The translations under genes and the position numbers were made by a program. From Sphingomonas sp. Root720 (GTDB lineage Bacteria > Pseudomonadota > Alphaproteobacteria > Sphingomonadales > Sphingomonadaceae): 64,000 nt of DNA. Positions 54,603 to 63,580 of the stretch are shown here, piece after piece (within the stretch, counting starts at the first letter, position 1; each line of letters starts with the position of its first letter). The notes beneath the pieces were generated by a model. That model did no database searches, had not been told where the DNA came from, and saw nothing but the letters and a program-made list of their open reading frames with translations. The DNA lies in NCBI RefSeq assembly GCF_001428605.1, contig NZ_LMID01000010.1:1-64000 (forward strand), given 5' to 3'.

Positions 54603-55628
54603 TCAACGCGACGTGACCGACTGGCGGTCGAACATCCAGCCGGGATATTCCGAAGGCAGCGCGCTGGCCGCGCCGAGTGCCGCCAGTTCGTCCGCGCTGA
54701 GCGCCACCTGGGTGGAGGCGATGTTGTCGGTCAGCTGGTCGGCCCGCTTCGCGCCGACGATCACGCTGGTTACGGCAGGCTGATGGAGCAGCCAGGCGAG
54801 CGCTACCTGCGCCACCGACACGCCCCTCGCCTCGGCGATCGGCCGCATCGCGTCGATCGCCCCGCGTGCCCGGTCGCGGTCGACGGGCGGGAAATCGAAG
54901 CCGGCGCGACGCCCCTCGCCGCTCTTCTCGTTGCCGATGTCGAACTTGCCCGACAACAGGCCGCCCGCCAGCGGGCTCCAGACCATCAGGCCCAGCCCCT
55001 CCGATTGCATCATCGGCACCAGCTCGCGTTCGAGGTCGCGACCCGCGATCGAATAATAGGCCTGCAGAGAGACGAAGCTCGCCAGACCTCGGCGCTCGGA
55101 AATGCCCAGCGCCTTGGCGATCTGCCATGCCGCCCAGTTGGACACGCCGACATAGCGGACATGGCCATGGCGCACGAGCGTATCGAGCGCCTCCAGCGTT
55201 TCCTCGATCGGCGTCGTCGCATCGAAGCCGTGGACCTGATAGAGATCGATATGATCGAGGCCGAGCCGCGCCAGGCTGGCCTTGACTGCCTCCATGATGT
55301 GGTAACGCGAAAGGCCCAGCTGATTGGGCCCCTGCCCCATCCGCCCCATCACCTTCGTCGCGACGACGATCTCGTCGCGCGCGATACCGAGATTGCGGAT
55401 CGCCTGGCCGGTGATCTGCTCGGACCTGCCTTCGCCATAGACGTCGGCGGTGTCGAGGAAGTTGATACCCGCGTCGAGCGACTGGCGCAGCAACCGGTCG
55501 ACGTCGCCCTGCTGGAGGTTGCCGATCGACGCCCACATCCCCTCGGTACCGCCGCCGAAGGTCATCGTGCCGAGGCACAGCTCGGAGACGTAGAGGCCGG
55601 TCCGGCCAAGGGGCTTGTAGCGCATCAT
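54603..55628 (-). CDS. Aldo/keto reductase
   Basis: 341 residues. MMRYKPLGRTGLYVSELCLG starts the (beta/alpha)8 barrel. The catalytic tetrad is seen as Asp/Tyr in FLDTADVYGEG, Lys in VVATKVMG and His in IDLYQVHGFD. NADPH binding is at the C-terminus (SVIVGAKRADQLTDN). It belongs to the aldo/keto reductase group often annotated as YhdN/tas-like general stress proteins. AAAGGAGACG precedes ATG 55628; ATG 55625 is equally possible. Substrate unknown. Confidence 0.92.
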   Translation of the reverse strand: MMRYKPLGRTGLYVSELCLGTMTFGGGTEGMWASIGNLQQGDVDRLLRQSLDAGINFLDTADVYGEGRSEQITGQAIRNLGIARDEIVVATKVMGRMGQGPNQLGLSRYHIMEAVKASLARLGLDHIDLYQVHGFDATTPIEETLEALDTLVRHGHVRYVGVSNWAAWQIAKALGISERRGLASFVSLQAYYSIAGRDLERELVPMMQSEGLGLMVWSPLAGGLLSGKFDIGNEKSGEGRRAGFDFPPVDRDRARGAIDAMRPIAEARGVSVAQVALAWLLHQPAVTSVIVGAKRADQLTDNIASTQVALSADELAALGAASALPSEYPGWMFDRQSVTSR

Positions 55629-55682
55629 TCGTCTCCTTTGCACGGCGGCGACCGGAATGGCCGACTTCGACTCAGCGTCGGC

Positions 55683-56066
55683 TCATCGCCGCCGGAGCGC
55701 CGTCACCTCGATCTCCACCTTCATCTCGGGCTTGATCAGCCCGACGACCAGCGCGGTCGCCGCCGGGCGGATGTCGCCGAAGGCCTCGCCCAGCACGGGC
55801 CCGACCTCGTCCCAATAGTCGGCCTGCGTGAGATAATAGGTAGCCCGGACGACGTCGGCCATCGCGAAACCGGCACCCTCCAGCGTCCGTGCGATCAGCG
55901 CCAGCGCGTTGCGGGCCTGTTCGGCCGCGCTTTCCGGCATGATCCGCGTTTCCGGATCATAACCCGTCGTCCCCGCCACGAACGCCCAGTCGCCATCGAT
56001 CAGCGCCCGGCTGTAGCCGGCCTGCTTCTCGAACGGCGATCCCGAAGAGATCGGCGTGCGCGCCAT
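55683..56066 (-). CDS. RidA (YjgF/UK114) family protein
   Basis: 127 residues. Trimeric RidA fold: YSRALIDGDWAFVAGTTGYDP, ARNALALIARTLEGAGFAMAD, VRATYYLTQADYW and a C-terminal VGLIKPEMKVEIEVTAL. Characterised RidA proteins deaminate reactive enamine/imine intermediates; the Arg usually seen for RidA proper is not obvious in VGLIKPEMKVEIE, so this may be a Rid subgroup with another role. The ATG overlaps the purT stop by one base (TGATG). Confidence 0.82.
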   Translation of the reverse strand: MARTPISSGSPFEKQAGYSRALIDGDWAFVAGTTGYDPETRIMPESAAEQARNALALIARTLEGAGFAMADVVRATYYLTQADYWDEVGPVLGEAFGDIRPAATALVVGLIKPEMKVEIEVTALRRR

Positions 56067-57250
56067 CACTCCTCTCCGTCATAGACGATCTTCACCTTGG
56101 CGGCGGCGGCGCGGGCGACGGCCCGCGCATCGTCCGCCGTCCCCTTGCGCGCCAGCGCCAGCGTGACGGCCATCCGGCGATTGGGCCGCGTCGCCGGCTT
56201 GCCGAAGATACGAAGATCGGTCTCGATCCCAGGCACCGGCGCCAGTGCCTCGGCCGCCCCCTCGAAATGGAAATCCTCGGCGTGACGATCCGCGAGGACC
56301 ACCGCGGAGGCCGCCGCGCCGTTGAGATGGATGTGCGGGATCGGAAGGCCCAGGATCGCGCGCGCATGCAGGTCGAACTCGGTCAGGTTCTGCGAGATCA
56401 GCGTCACCATGCCGGTATCATGCGGCCGGGGCGACAGCTCGGAGAAGATCACCTGCTCGCCGGCGACAAAGAACTCGACCCCGAACAGGCCATAGCCGCC
56501 AAGATCATCGACCACCTTCCGCGCCATGTCCTGGGCGGCGGCGAGCGCCTTCTTCGACATGGGCGCAGGCTGCCAGCTTTCCTGATAGTCGCCGCGCTCC
56601 TGCCGGTGGCCGATCGGTTCGCAGAAGAGGACGCCCTGCCGTGTCCGGATCGTGAGCAGGGTGATCTCGTAATCGAAGGCGATGAACGCCTCGACGATCA
56701 CGCGCTGCCGATCGCCGCGCATCCCTTCGACCGCATAGTCCCAGGCGGCGTCGACCGCCTCCTCGGCGGTAACGATGCTCTGCCCCTTGCCAGACGAGGA
56801 CATGACCGGCTTCACCACGCAGGGAATGCCGACAGCCTTCACCGCCGCACGCATCTCCTCGAGCGTCTCGGCATAGAGGAAGCGCGAGGTTACGAGGCCA
56901 AGGTCGTTCGCGGCGACATCGCGGATGCGGTCGCGGTTCATCGTCAGCATCGTCGCGCGCGCCGACGGCACGACCGAGAAACCGCGATCCTCGAAATCCT
57001 TGAGGACCTCGGTGCGGATCGCCTCGACCTCGGGGACGATATGGTCCGGCCGGTGCTTCTCGATCACCGCCGCCAGCGCATCCCCATCGAGCATGGAGAA
57101 GACCTCTTGATCGTCGGCGACCTGCATCGCCGGGGCATCGGCATAGGAATCGCAGGCGGTGACATGGGCACCCAGCCGCTTGGCGGCGATCGTGAACTCG
57201 CGGCCGAGCTCGCCCGAACCGAGCAACAATATCCTTGCGATGGGGGTCAT
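56066..57250 (-). CDS. purT: Formate-dependent phosphoribosylglycinamide formyltransferase
   Basis: 394 residues, the usual PurT length. An ATP-grasp enzyme: ARILLLGSGELGREFTIAAKRLG, VPEVEAIRTEVL, VVKPVMSSSGKGQSIV as the glycine-rich ATP loop, EAFIAFDYEITLLTIR, GVEFFVAGEQVIFSELSPRPHDTGMVTL. It makes FGAR from GAR, ATP and formate in purine synthesis. GAGGAGATTCC precedes ATG 57250. Coupled to the RidA gene downstream and divergent from the diguanylate cyclase at 57411. Confidence 0.95.
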   Translation of the reverse strand: MTPIARILLLGSGELGREFTIAAKRLGAHVTACDSYADAPAMQVADDQEVFSMLDGDALAAVIEKHRPDHIVPEVEAIRTEVLKDFEDRGFSVVPSARATMLTMNRDRIRDVAANDLGLVTSRFLYAETLEEMRAAVKAVGIPCVVKPVMSSSGKGQSIVTAEEAVDAAWDYAVEGMRGDRQRVIVEAFIAFDYEITLLTIRTRQGVLFCEPIGHRQERGDYQESWQPAPMSKKALAAAQDMARKVVDDLGGYGLFGVEFFVAGEQVIFSELSPRPHDTGMVTLISQNLTEFDLHARAILGLPIPHIHLNGAAASAVVLADRHAEDFHFEGAAEALAPVPGIETDLRIFGKPATRPNRRMAVTLALARKGTADDARAVARAAAAKVKIVYDGEE

Positions 57251-57410
57251 AGCGGAATCTCCTCGGCTATGGCGATAGACAGGAAACCCCCGCAGGTGAA
57301 GCGGCTCGCTCCGGACGGCTCGGGCCGCGGGGAGACATGCATATCTTCGTTTAACGTCGCCTTCGGAAGAGGTATGAAGGCGAGGGGTTTTCGGGGGAGG
57401 ATCCGGCCAG

Positions 57411-58580
57411 ATGTCGGTGGATTTCTTCATCTTCGCGGTGTTGCTGCTCGTCAATGGCCTGCTGGCCTTGGCGATGCTGCTCGCCGCGCGGACATTGGGC
57501 CAGCCGAAGATGGCGTTGCTGCTCGCCGCCGCGTTCGGCGGCAATGTACTGCTCTATGCCGCCGATGCCGCCTACTTCTACTTCTTCAAGGGTGACATCT
57601 GGGTAAACCTGGCGGTGAGCTGGGTCGCGATGACGCCCCCGATCCTCGCCGCCATGGCCTATCGCATGCGCTCGGGCCTACCCTACCGGGCGGGGCCGCT
57701 GCTCGCCAGCCAGCTCGCCGGGCTGCTCCTGATCCTGTGGTACAGCGTCGGCGAACCCGACCGCGGCATGCGCAACGCGATCGTCCCCTTCTACGCCGCA
57801 GCCGTCCTGATCTTCGGCGTTACGACGGCACTCTGGCACCCCGGTCGCGAGCTCCGGCTCGGAGAGCGGCCGATCATCTTCACTTGCTTCGGGCTCGCGG
57901 CGGTCGAGTTCGCCGGCGGCGTGGTGCTCGCGGCGATGGGCAATGGCGAATCGGCCCTGCTCGACCGCGTCTATATGTACATCGTGTTCCTCGGGCTTCC
58001 CGCGATGACGGTCGGAGCCGGCATCTTCTCGCTCTACCTGATGGGCGGCGACCTCGCCGAGAAGCTGCGCCTCACCGCCGAGACCGACTCGCTGACCGGT
58101 GCTCCGAACCGCCGCGCGGCCGAAGCCGCCGGACGCCGAATGATAGACGAGGCCCGCGCCAGCGAGCAGCCGCTGTCGGTCGCCATCTGCGACGTCGACC
58201 ATTTCAAGGAAATCAACGATGTTTACGGCCATGGCCATGGCGACGACGTGCTGTGTCGGCTGACCGAATTGTTCCGCGAACAACTGGCCGGCGCCGACCA
58301 TTATGGCCGCTTCGGGGGCGAGGAGTTCGTCCTGTTCTTTCCTGGCAGCAGCCCCGAGGTGGCCCGCCTCCTGGTCGAGGCCTTGCGCGCGCGGATCATG
58401 GAGATCCAGATCGGGGACCTGCCGCTGCGCCTGACGGCCAGCTTCGGGGTTGCCGCGATGAGCGCCGGCGACCATGCCCTCGCCGACATCCTCAAACGCG
58501 CCGACAGGGCGCTCTACACATCGAAGGAAAGCGGGCGAAATCGGACGACCGTCGATCGACAGGTCCAGCCCGCCTTTTGA
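57411..58580 (+). CDS. Membrane-bound GGDEF diguanylate cyclase
   Basis: 389 residues. Six or so membrane helices in the first ~215 residues, then a GGDEF domain (about 222-385): DSLTGAPNRRAAEAAGRR, ICDVDHFKEINDVYGHGHGDDVL, and the active site YGRFGGEEFVLFFPG (GGEEF). The RxxD inhibitory I-site expected just before it reads AGAD, so product inhibition is probably absent. It makes c-di-GMP, which the PilZ proteins at 21-22 kb could bind. GGGGGAGGATC precedes the ATG. Confidence 0.9.
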   Translation: MSVDFFIFAVLLLVNGLLALAMLLAARTLGQPKMALLLAAAFGGNVLLYAADAAYFYFFKGDIWVNLAVSWVAMTPPILAAMAYRMRSGLPYRAGPLLASQLAGLLLILWYSVGEPDRGMRNAIVPFYAAAVLIFGVTTALWHPGRELRLGERPIIFTCFGLAAVEFAGGVVLAAMGNGESALLDRVYMYIVFLGLPAMTVGAGIFSLYLMGGDLAEKLRLTAETDSLTGAPNRRAAEAAGRRMIDEARASEQPLSVAICDVDHFKEINDVYGHGHGDDVLCRLTELFREQLAGADHYGRFGGEEFVLFFPGSSPEVARLLVEALRARIMEIQIGDLPLRLTASFGVAAMSAGDHALADILKRADRALYTSKESGRNRTTVDRQVQPAF

Positions 58581-58589
58581 CCGGCGTGC

Positions 58590-58940
58590 CTATCGGCCGA
58601 GCGCCTTCTCGTAGAGCTCTGGCTTAAAGCCGACGAGCAGTTCGCCGTCGATATCGAGCACAGGCCGCTTGATCATCGATGGTTGCGCTTCCATCAGCGC
58701 GATCGCCTTGGCTTGGTCGATATCCGCCCGGTCGGCGTCGGGCAGCTTGCGGAAGGTCGTCCCCGCCCGGTTGAGCAGCACCTCCCAGCCGACCACGCCC
58801 GCCCACGCCTCCAGGGTCGCCCGGTCGACGCCCGACGCCTTGTAGTCGTGGAAGCCATAGCCAAGCCCGTGACCCTCAAGCCAGGTGCGGGCCTTCTTTA
58901 TCGTGTCGCAATTCTTGATGCCGTACATGGTGATCGTCAT
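58590..58940 (-). CDS. ArsC/Spx-family thioredoxin-like protein (YffB type)
   Basis: 116 residues. MYGIKNCDTIKKARTWLEGH has the single catalytic Cys (C11) of the ArsC/Spx fold, without the C-x-x-C of Spx. HDYKASGVDR and KRPVLDIDGELLVGF complete the fold. YffB-type members bind glutathione and may have arsenate-reductase-like activity, not demonstrated. Convergent with the diguanylate cyclase, nine bases apart. Confidence 0.88.
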   Translation of the reverse strand: MTITMYGIKNCDTIKKARTWLEGHGLGYGFHDYKASGVDRATLEAWAGVVGWEVLLNRAGTTFRKLPDADRADIDQAKAIALMEAQPSMIKRPVLDIDGELLVGFKPELYEKALGR

Positions 58941-58972
58941 CGTCGAGCCCTCCCTTCACGGCACTTTTCCAA

Positions 58973-59048
58973 CCGTCATCCCAGCGAAAGCTGGGATCTC
59001 TCTTTCTCTTTCAAGGCAGGGAGATTCCAGCTTTCGCTGGAATGACGG
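58973..59048. repeat. Sphingomonad-type intergenic inverted repeat
   Basis: Two 28-base arms, the left running 58973-59000 and the right 59021-59048, are near-perfect reverse complements around a 20-base spacer. Each arm is itself built on CCAGCGAAAGCTGG-like palindromes, so both long and short hairpins can form. It lies after the hslU stop codon on the minus strand. It resembles REP-like repeats described in alphaproteobacterial intergenic regions. Confidence 0.7.
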
Positions 59049-59069
59049 GTAGGAACAGCAAGCCAACCG

Positions 59070-60371
59070 TTACAGCACATATTTCGACAGATCGGTGTCG
59101 CGCGCCACTTCGCTGAGCTGGCCGTTCACATAGGCGGCGTCGATCGTGATCGTCGTGCCCTTGCGGTCCTCGGCTCCGAAGCTGATCTCCTCGAGCAGCT
59201 TTTCCATCACGGTCGACAGCCGGCGCGCGCCGATGTTCTCGATCTGCCCGTTCACCTCGGCGGCGATCCTCGCGATCGCGGCGATGCCATCCTCGGTGAA
59301 CCCGATCTCGACCCCTTCGGTCCCGATCAGCGCGCGATACTGCTCGGTCAGGCTGGCCCGCGTGTCGGACAGGATCCGCACGAAATCCGCCTCGGTCAGC
59401 GCCTTCAGCTCGACCCGGATCGGCAGGCGGCCCTGCAATTCGGGCAGCAGGTCCGACGGCTTGGCGACATGGAAGGCACCGCTCGCGATGAAAAGGATAT
59501 GGTCGGTCTTCAGCGGGCCGTATTTGGTGGCGACCGTCGTGCCCTCGATCAGCGGCAATAGGTCGCGCTGCACGCCCTCGCGGCTCACCGATCCGCCGCG
59601 CACGTCGCTGACCGCGATCTTGTCGATCTCGTCCAGGAAGACGATGCCGTTCTGCTCGGCGTCCTGCAGCGCGAGCCGGCTCACCTCGTCCTGGTCGAGC
59701 CGCTTGTCGGCCTCTTCGTCGACCAGCTTCGACCAGGCGGCGCGCACCGTCATCTTGCGGCGCTTGGTGCGTCCTTGCCCGAACGCCTTGCCCATCATGT
59801 CGCCCAGGTTGATCATGCCGACCTGGCCGCCCATTCCGGGGATCTCGAGCGGCATGCCGCCGCTGTCCTCGACCTCGATCTCGATTTCCTTGTCGTCGAG
59901 CTGGCGGTCCTCGAAACGTTGGCGGAAGGCGAGGCGGGTCGCCTCGCTGGCATCCTTGCCGACCAGCGCGTCGAGCAGGCGTGCCAGCGCCGCTTCCTCG
60001 GCCTTGTCCTTCACCGCCGCGCGGCGGCGTTCCTTCTCCAGCCGCACCGCTTCCTCGACCAGGTCGCGGGCGATCTGCTCGACGTCGCGGCCGACATAGC
60101 CGACCTCGGTGAACTTGGTCGCCTCTACCTTGACGAATGGCGCATCGGCCAGCTTGGCAAGGCGCCGGCTGATCTCGGTCTTGCCACAGCCGGTGGGGCC
60201 GATCATCAGGATGTTCTTCGGCGTCACCTCGTCGCGGAGAGACTCGGGCAAGCGTTGGCGCCGCCAGCGATTGCGCAGCGCGACCGCGACGGCCTTCTTC
60301 GCATCGGACTGCCCGACGATATGCGCGTCGAGGGCGGCGACGATCGCCTTGGGGGTGAGATTGTCGTTCAT
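59070..60371 (-). CDS. hslU: ATP-dependent protease ATPase subunit HslU
   Basis: 433 residues, exactly the usual length. Clp/Hsp100 ATPase with Walker [20 protein letters not shown], Walker [13 protein letters not shown], the [19 protein letters not shown] region, and a sensor 2 Arg near [18 protein letters not shown]. The intermediate (I) domain is the polar segment 110-240. It unfolds substrates for HslV. The HslV gene lies directly upstream, 42 bases away. ATG 60371 fits the conserved N-terminus ([11 protein letters not shown]). Confidence 0.96.
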   Translation of the reverse strand: MNDNLTPKAIVAALDAHIVGQSDAKKAVAVALRNRWRRQRLPESLRDEVTPKNILMIGPTGCGKTEISRRLAKLADAPFVKVEATKFTEVGYVGRDVEQIARDLVEEAVRLEKERRRAAVKDKAEEAALARLLDALVGKDASEATRLAFRQRFEDRQLDDKEIEIEVEDSGGMPLEIPGMGGQVGMINLGDMMGKAFGQGRTKRRKMTVRAAWSKLVDEEADKRLDQDEVSRLALQDAEQNGIVFLDEIDKIAVSDVRGGSVSREGVQRDLLPLIEGTTVATKYGPLKTDHILFIASGAFHVAKPSDLLPELQGRLPIRVELKALTEADFVRILSDTRASLTEQYRALIGTEGVEIGFTEDGIAAIARIAAEVNGQIENIGARRLSTVMEKLLEEISFGAEDRKGTTITIDAAYVNGQLSEVARDTDLSKYVL

Positions 60372-60413
60372 TGGGAGTGTTGCTTTCAATTCGTCGAGGC
60401 TGCGCGGCACCGG

Positions 60414-60965
60414 TCAGGCGGCGCTGTCGAGCGTCTCGATCGTCAGGCTGTCATTGGTGTAGACGCAGAGTTCGGCGGCGATCGCCATCGCCTTGCGGCA
60501 GATCGTCTCGGCATCGCCCTCATAATCGACGAGCGCGCGCGCTGCCGACAGGGCGAAGTTGCCGCCCGATCCGATCGCAGCGACCCCGCCGACCGGCTCC
60601 AGCACGTCGCCATTGCCGGTCAGGATCAGCGTCACGTCCTTGTCGGCGACGATCATCATCGCCTCGAGATTGCGGAGATATTTATCGGTCCGCCAGTCCT
60701 TGGCCAGCTCGACTGCAGCCCGCAGCAACTGTCCGCCATGCTGCTCCAGCTTGCGTTCGAGCCGGTCGAACAGCGTGAAGGCGTCGGCCGTCGCGCCGGC
60801 GAAGCCGCCGATCACCGATCCATCGCCCAGCTTGCGGACCTTGCGGGCGTTGGGCTTCATCACCGTGTTGCCCATCGAAACCTGGCCGTCGCCGATAACG
60901 ACCACCTTGCCGCCCTTGCGCACCGACAGGATCGTGGTGCCATGCCATTTGGGAAGTTCGCTCAT
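60414..60965 (-). CDS. hslV: ATP-dependent protease proteolytic subunit HslV
   Basis: 183 residues. An Ntn-hydrolase peptidase: the nucleophile is the Thr exposed after processing of the N-terminal SELPKWHG extension, i.e. T10 in [30 protein letters not shown] and [18 protein letters not shown] follow. The hexameric dodecamer degrades substrates unfolded by HslU. The short N-terminal extension is usual for alphaproteobacteria. AGTAGGACG precedes ATG 60965. Confidence 0.96.
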   Translation of the reverse strand: MSELPKWHGTTILSVRKGGKVVVIGDGQVSMGNTVMKPNARKVRKLGDGSVIGGFAGATADAFTLFDRLERKLEQHGGQLLRAAVELAKDWRTDKYLRNLEAMMIVADKDVTLILTGNGDVLEPVGGVAAIGSGGNFALSAARALVDYEGDAETICRKAMAIAAELCVYTNDSLTIETLDSAA

Positions 60966-61050
60966 ATTCGTCCTACTAGCGATTTCCAGGCTGGTGGGAC
61001 GCCAGCCGGCTCGGAAATCGCGCCCAACCTGATATGCTTTGCGAAGGGCG

Positions 61051-61079
61051 ATATGGGGTGCCCCTCCCGCCAGCGCAAT
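61051..61079 (-). promoter_or_regulatory. Possible heat-shock (RpoH-type) promoter for hslVU
   Basis: Minus strand: CCCCATAT (61058-61051) resembles the RpoH -10; ATTGCG (61079-61074) is a poor match to the -35 CTTGAA, at 15-base spacing. Placement is just upstream of hslV, whose homologues are usually heat-induced. The -35 match is weak. Confidence 0.35.
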
Positions 61080-61084
61080 CGGGA

Positions 61085-61438
61085 TCAGTTTCGGCCCAGG
61101 AACATGAAGCACGCGGCCCCGATCATACAGGCAAAGGCGCCCAGATGCCGCCAGCCGAGCTGCTCGCCGAGGACGAGCACCGCGAACCCCGCGAAGACCA
61201 GGAGCGTGACGATTTCCTGCGTGATCTTGAGCTGCCCGGCGGTCCAGCCGTGCAGGTAGCCGATCCGGTTGGCCGGCACCGCGAAGCAATATTCCGCCAG
61301 CGCTATGCCCCAGGAGGCGAGGATCACGATCCACAGCCGCGTATCGGTGAACTTCAGATGGCCGTACCAGGCGACCGTCATGAAGATGTTGGAGCAGATG
61401 AGGAGCAGCAGCGGGGTCAGGGTCATGGCCGCAGCCAT
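61085..61438 (-). CDS. DUF486 (DMT-like) small multidrug-resistance-type membrane protein
   Basis: 117 residues, four helices: [65 protein letters not shown] and [14 protein letters not shown]. This is DUF486, related to the drug/metabolite transporter superfamily in its small form. Function unknown. The gene is followed on its strand by hslV; the RpoH-like site lies just after its stop. Confidence 0.85.
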   Translation of the reverse strand: MAAAMTLTPLLLLICSNIFMTVAWYGHLKFTDTRLWIVILASWGIALAEYCFAVPANRIGYLHGWTAGQLKITQEIVTLLVFAGFAVLVLGEQLGWRHLGAFACMIGAACFMFLGRN

Positions 61439-61466
61439 TACCCCGAACGCTACCGCTGGAAAAGGA

Positions 61467-62180
61467 TCAGGCTGCTTGCGGAAGCAGGGTGGGGCCCGCG
61501 CGCCGGCGGAGCATATGGCCGACGAGCCCGAAACCGACGAGCAGCATCAGCCAGGTACCCGGTTCCGGCGCAGTGATGGGACTTCCGCCGCCGCCGCTGG
61601 CCAGCGACCCGATCCCGACGCCCGAACTCGATCCGTTGATCGTCGGGTTGATCGACTGGAAACGGACCGCGAAATTGTCGAACGTCACCGATTCCATGAC
61701 ATTCGCGAAAGTGATGGCGAAGGTCCCGGTTCCGGATTCGTCGGGATTGGACCTCAAACCGCCCGGACCGCCCGTGCAGCTTCCGTTGCCCGTCGCTATG
61801 AAGCACAGGTCGAGGCGCCCCAACCCCACCGGAAACTGGCCGTCCAGGTCGGTATACTGGTAGGCCCCGGTGGCCGAAAGGCTGGTCACGGTGCCGCTGG
61901 TGTCAAGGCCGAACGAACGGATGCGCGAGTCGACGATCGAGTCGTTGGTCATCGCGTAGCTGAAATTAAAGGTCCGCCCGTTGTTGGTCACGCCATCGAA
62001 GGTGAAGTCGGCGAACGCGCTCACCTGATCGGTCCAGGCCTCGGCGACGTAGCCCGCATAATCCATCGAAAAATTATAGCCGCTATTGGCCGAACTGATG
62101 ACCACCGCGGCAGACGCCGGCACGGCTAACGAAAGGATAGCGACGACCGCCCGAGTCGCCCGTTGAAACATACGCAGCAT
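61467..62180 (-). CDS. PEPxxWA-CTERM sorting-domain exported protein
   Basis: 237 residues from ATG 62180 (GTTGGGGGT upstream; 62186 and 62171 are alternatives). A signal peptide (RATRAVVAILSLAVPASA), then an Asn/Ser/Gly-rich body with FDNFAVRFQSINPTI near the C-terminal side. The C-terminus APEPGTWLMLLVGFGLVGHM then LRRRAG is the PEPxxWA-CTERM signal. Second such protein after the one at 41975, but the bodies are not obviously homologous. No exosortase gene is in the window. Confidence 0.9.
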   Translation of the reverse strand: MLRMFQRATRAVVAILSLAVPASAAVVISSANSGYNFSMDYAGYVAEAWTDQVSAFADFTFDGVTNNGRTFNFSYAMTNDSIVDSRIRSFGLDTSGTVTSLSATGAYQYTDLDGQFPVGLGRLDLCFIATGNGSCTGGPGGLRSNPDESGTGTFAITFANVMESVTFDNFAVRFQSINPTINGSSSGVGIGSLASGGGGSPITAPEPGTWLMLLVGFGLVGHMLRRRAGPTLLPQAA

Positions 62181-62227
62181 ACACATACCCCCAACGTTAG
62201 CCGGCCCTACCCGGGTAACGAAAGGAC

Positions 62228-62257
62228 AGTATAGCACACTGGCGAAACGCCTGCCAA
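62228..62257 (-). promoter_or_regulatory. Sigma-70-type promoter of the PEP-CTERM gene
   Basis: Minus strand: TTGGCA at 62257-62252 and extended -10 TGTGC-TATACT ending at 62228, spacer 18 bases, 48 bases before ATG 62180. A clean match to the general promoter consensus. Confidence 0.6.
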
Positions 62258-62638
62258 TATTGGCGGCCTGTCGAGCCAAGTGGTCGACGCGACGGCTTCC
62301 CGACGATTCCTGCCATAAAACATGGCCCGCCGATTGCGCCGAAAGTCTAATGACAGGAGGCAAATCTGCCACCCGCCGTTAACGTCATGTGCAATATCAT
62401 CGGTTTAAGAGAGCGCACACCCGGATCGGGTGCGTTTGGTAGCGTAGCGTCAAGACCGCCGCCCGGCGTACGGGCAGAGCCGGCCTGCCGGCATCCCTCT
62501 CGCGCGGGCAGCGTCGGCGAGCCGCGCCGTCGACCGCCTGATCCGAGTGCCTTGGACAAACAGCGTATTGTTTCCGGCGTGATGCTCGTTAGGAGAGTTG
62601 CTCGGCCGCTTCCGGCGGCGTGATCGGGTGATGCTGGC
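62258..62638. other. 381-bp intergenic region between divergent genes, no gene called
   Basis: Holds a GC-rich hairpin near 62415-62438 (CGCAC-CCG with CGG-GTGCG, one bulged base, followed by TTT) and GAGAG-type purine runs near the kinase start. A minus-strand frame across 62347-62646 reads as Pro/Arg-rich low-complexity sequence and is judged non-coding. No convincing plus-strand promoter was found. Confidence 0.4.
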
Positions 62639-63580
62639 ATGGACATCGACGTCGCGGCTTTTCTGCGCTCGGAGAGACTTCCCGCAACATATCGGCAGCA
62701 GGTCGATGGCTATTGGAGGGAACTGGGGGACCGGATCCTGGCATGGCGCCGCGCCGCCACCGCACCGATCGTCATAGGCGTCTGCGGGTCGCAGGGCAGC
62801 GGAAAATCGACGCTGGCGAGACTGCTCGCGCTGCTCATAGCGGCCGATGGCCGGTTCCGCGCCGAGGTCCTGTCGCTCGACGACATCTATCTCCCCCGGG
62901 CCGACCGTCTCCGGCTGGCAGCCGACGTCCATCCTTTGCTGGCGACGCGAGGTGTCCCTGGCACGCATGACGTCGGCCTCGGCATCCGGACGATCGACGC
63001 CCTGACCTCCGGCGGAGCGGGGCCTTCGGTGCCCCTGCCCGCATTCGACAAGGCGGTTGACGACCAGATGCCCCGCTCCCGATGGAGACGGGCCGCCGCG
63101 CCCGTCGATATCGTCCTGTTCGAAGGCTGGTGCGTGGGCGCCACCGCGCAGCCGGCGGAAGCCTTGTCCCAGCCGGTCAACGCCCTGGAACGGGACGAGG
63201 ACACTGACGGCCGCTGGCGGTGCCATGTCAACGACCAGCTTGCCGGCCCCTATCGCCCACTGTTCGACCGGCTCGACCATCTCGTCTATCTGAAGGCCCC
63301 CGCCTTCGCGGCGGTCCGCCGCTGGCGCGGTACGCAGGAGGCTAAGCTGCGGAACGCAACGGCCGCGAGGGCACCGGCCTCGACCGGCCGCCACTCCGGC
63401 ATCATGGACGATGCCGGCCTCGACCGTTTCCTGCTGTTCTACGAACGCATCACCCGACATCTGTTCGCCACCATGCCGGACCATGCCGACATCACCTATC
63501 TGCTCGACGAAGACCAGCGCGCAGCGCAGCGCATCGCCGTCGCCCCTTGCCCGCCCCACTCTCCGGATGCTGCCTCATGA
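62639..63580 (+). CDS. D-glycerate 3-kinase (GLYK type)
   Basis: 313 residues. P-loop kinase with Walker A VIGVCGSQGSGKSTLARLLA (about 44-63), DDIYLPRADR, HPLLATRGVPGTHDVGLGIRTI, and the hydrophobic-Glu-Gly FEGWCVGA. These match plant-type glycerate 3-kinase/uridine-kinase-like YggC-family enzymes, which phosphorylate glycerate to 3-phosphoglycerate. It overlaps the next gene, a hydroxyacid dehydrogenase that would make glycerate, by four bases, which supports the assignment. Confidence 0.88.
   Translation: MDIDVAAFLRSERLPATYRQQVDGYWRELGDRILAWRRAATAPIVIGVCGSQGSGKSTLARLLALLIAADGRFRAEVLSLDDIYLPRADRLRLAADVHPLLATRGVPGTHDVGLGIRTIDALTSGGAGPSVPLPAFDKAVDDQMPRSRWRRAAAPVDIVLFEGWCVGATAQPAEALSQPVNALERDEDTDGRWRCHVNDQLAGPYRPLFDRLDHLVYLKAPAFAAVRRWRGTQEAKLRNATAARAPASTGRHSGIMDDAGLDRFLLFYERITRHLFATMPDHADITYLLDEDQRAAQRIAVAPCPPHSPDAAS

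Noticed and set aside
62347-62646. Minus-strand 99-codon frame between the PEP-CTERM and glycerate kinase genes
   Set aside because: Pro/Arg/Gly-rich, no ribosome site, overlaps the kinase start; judged non-coding.
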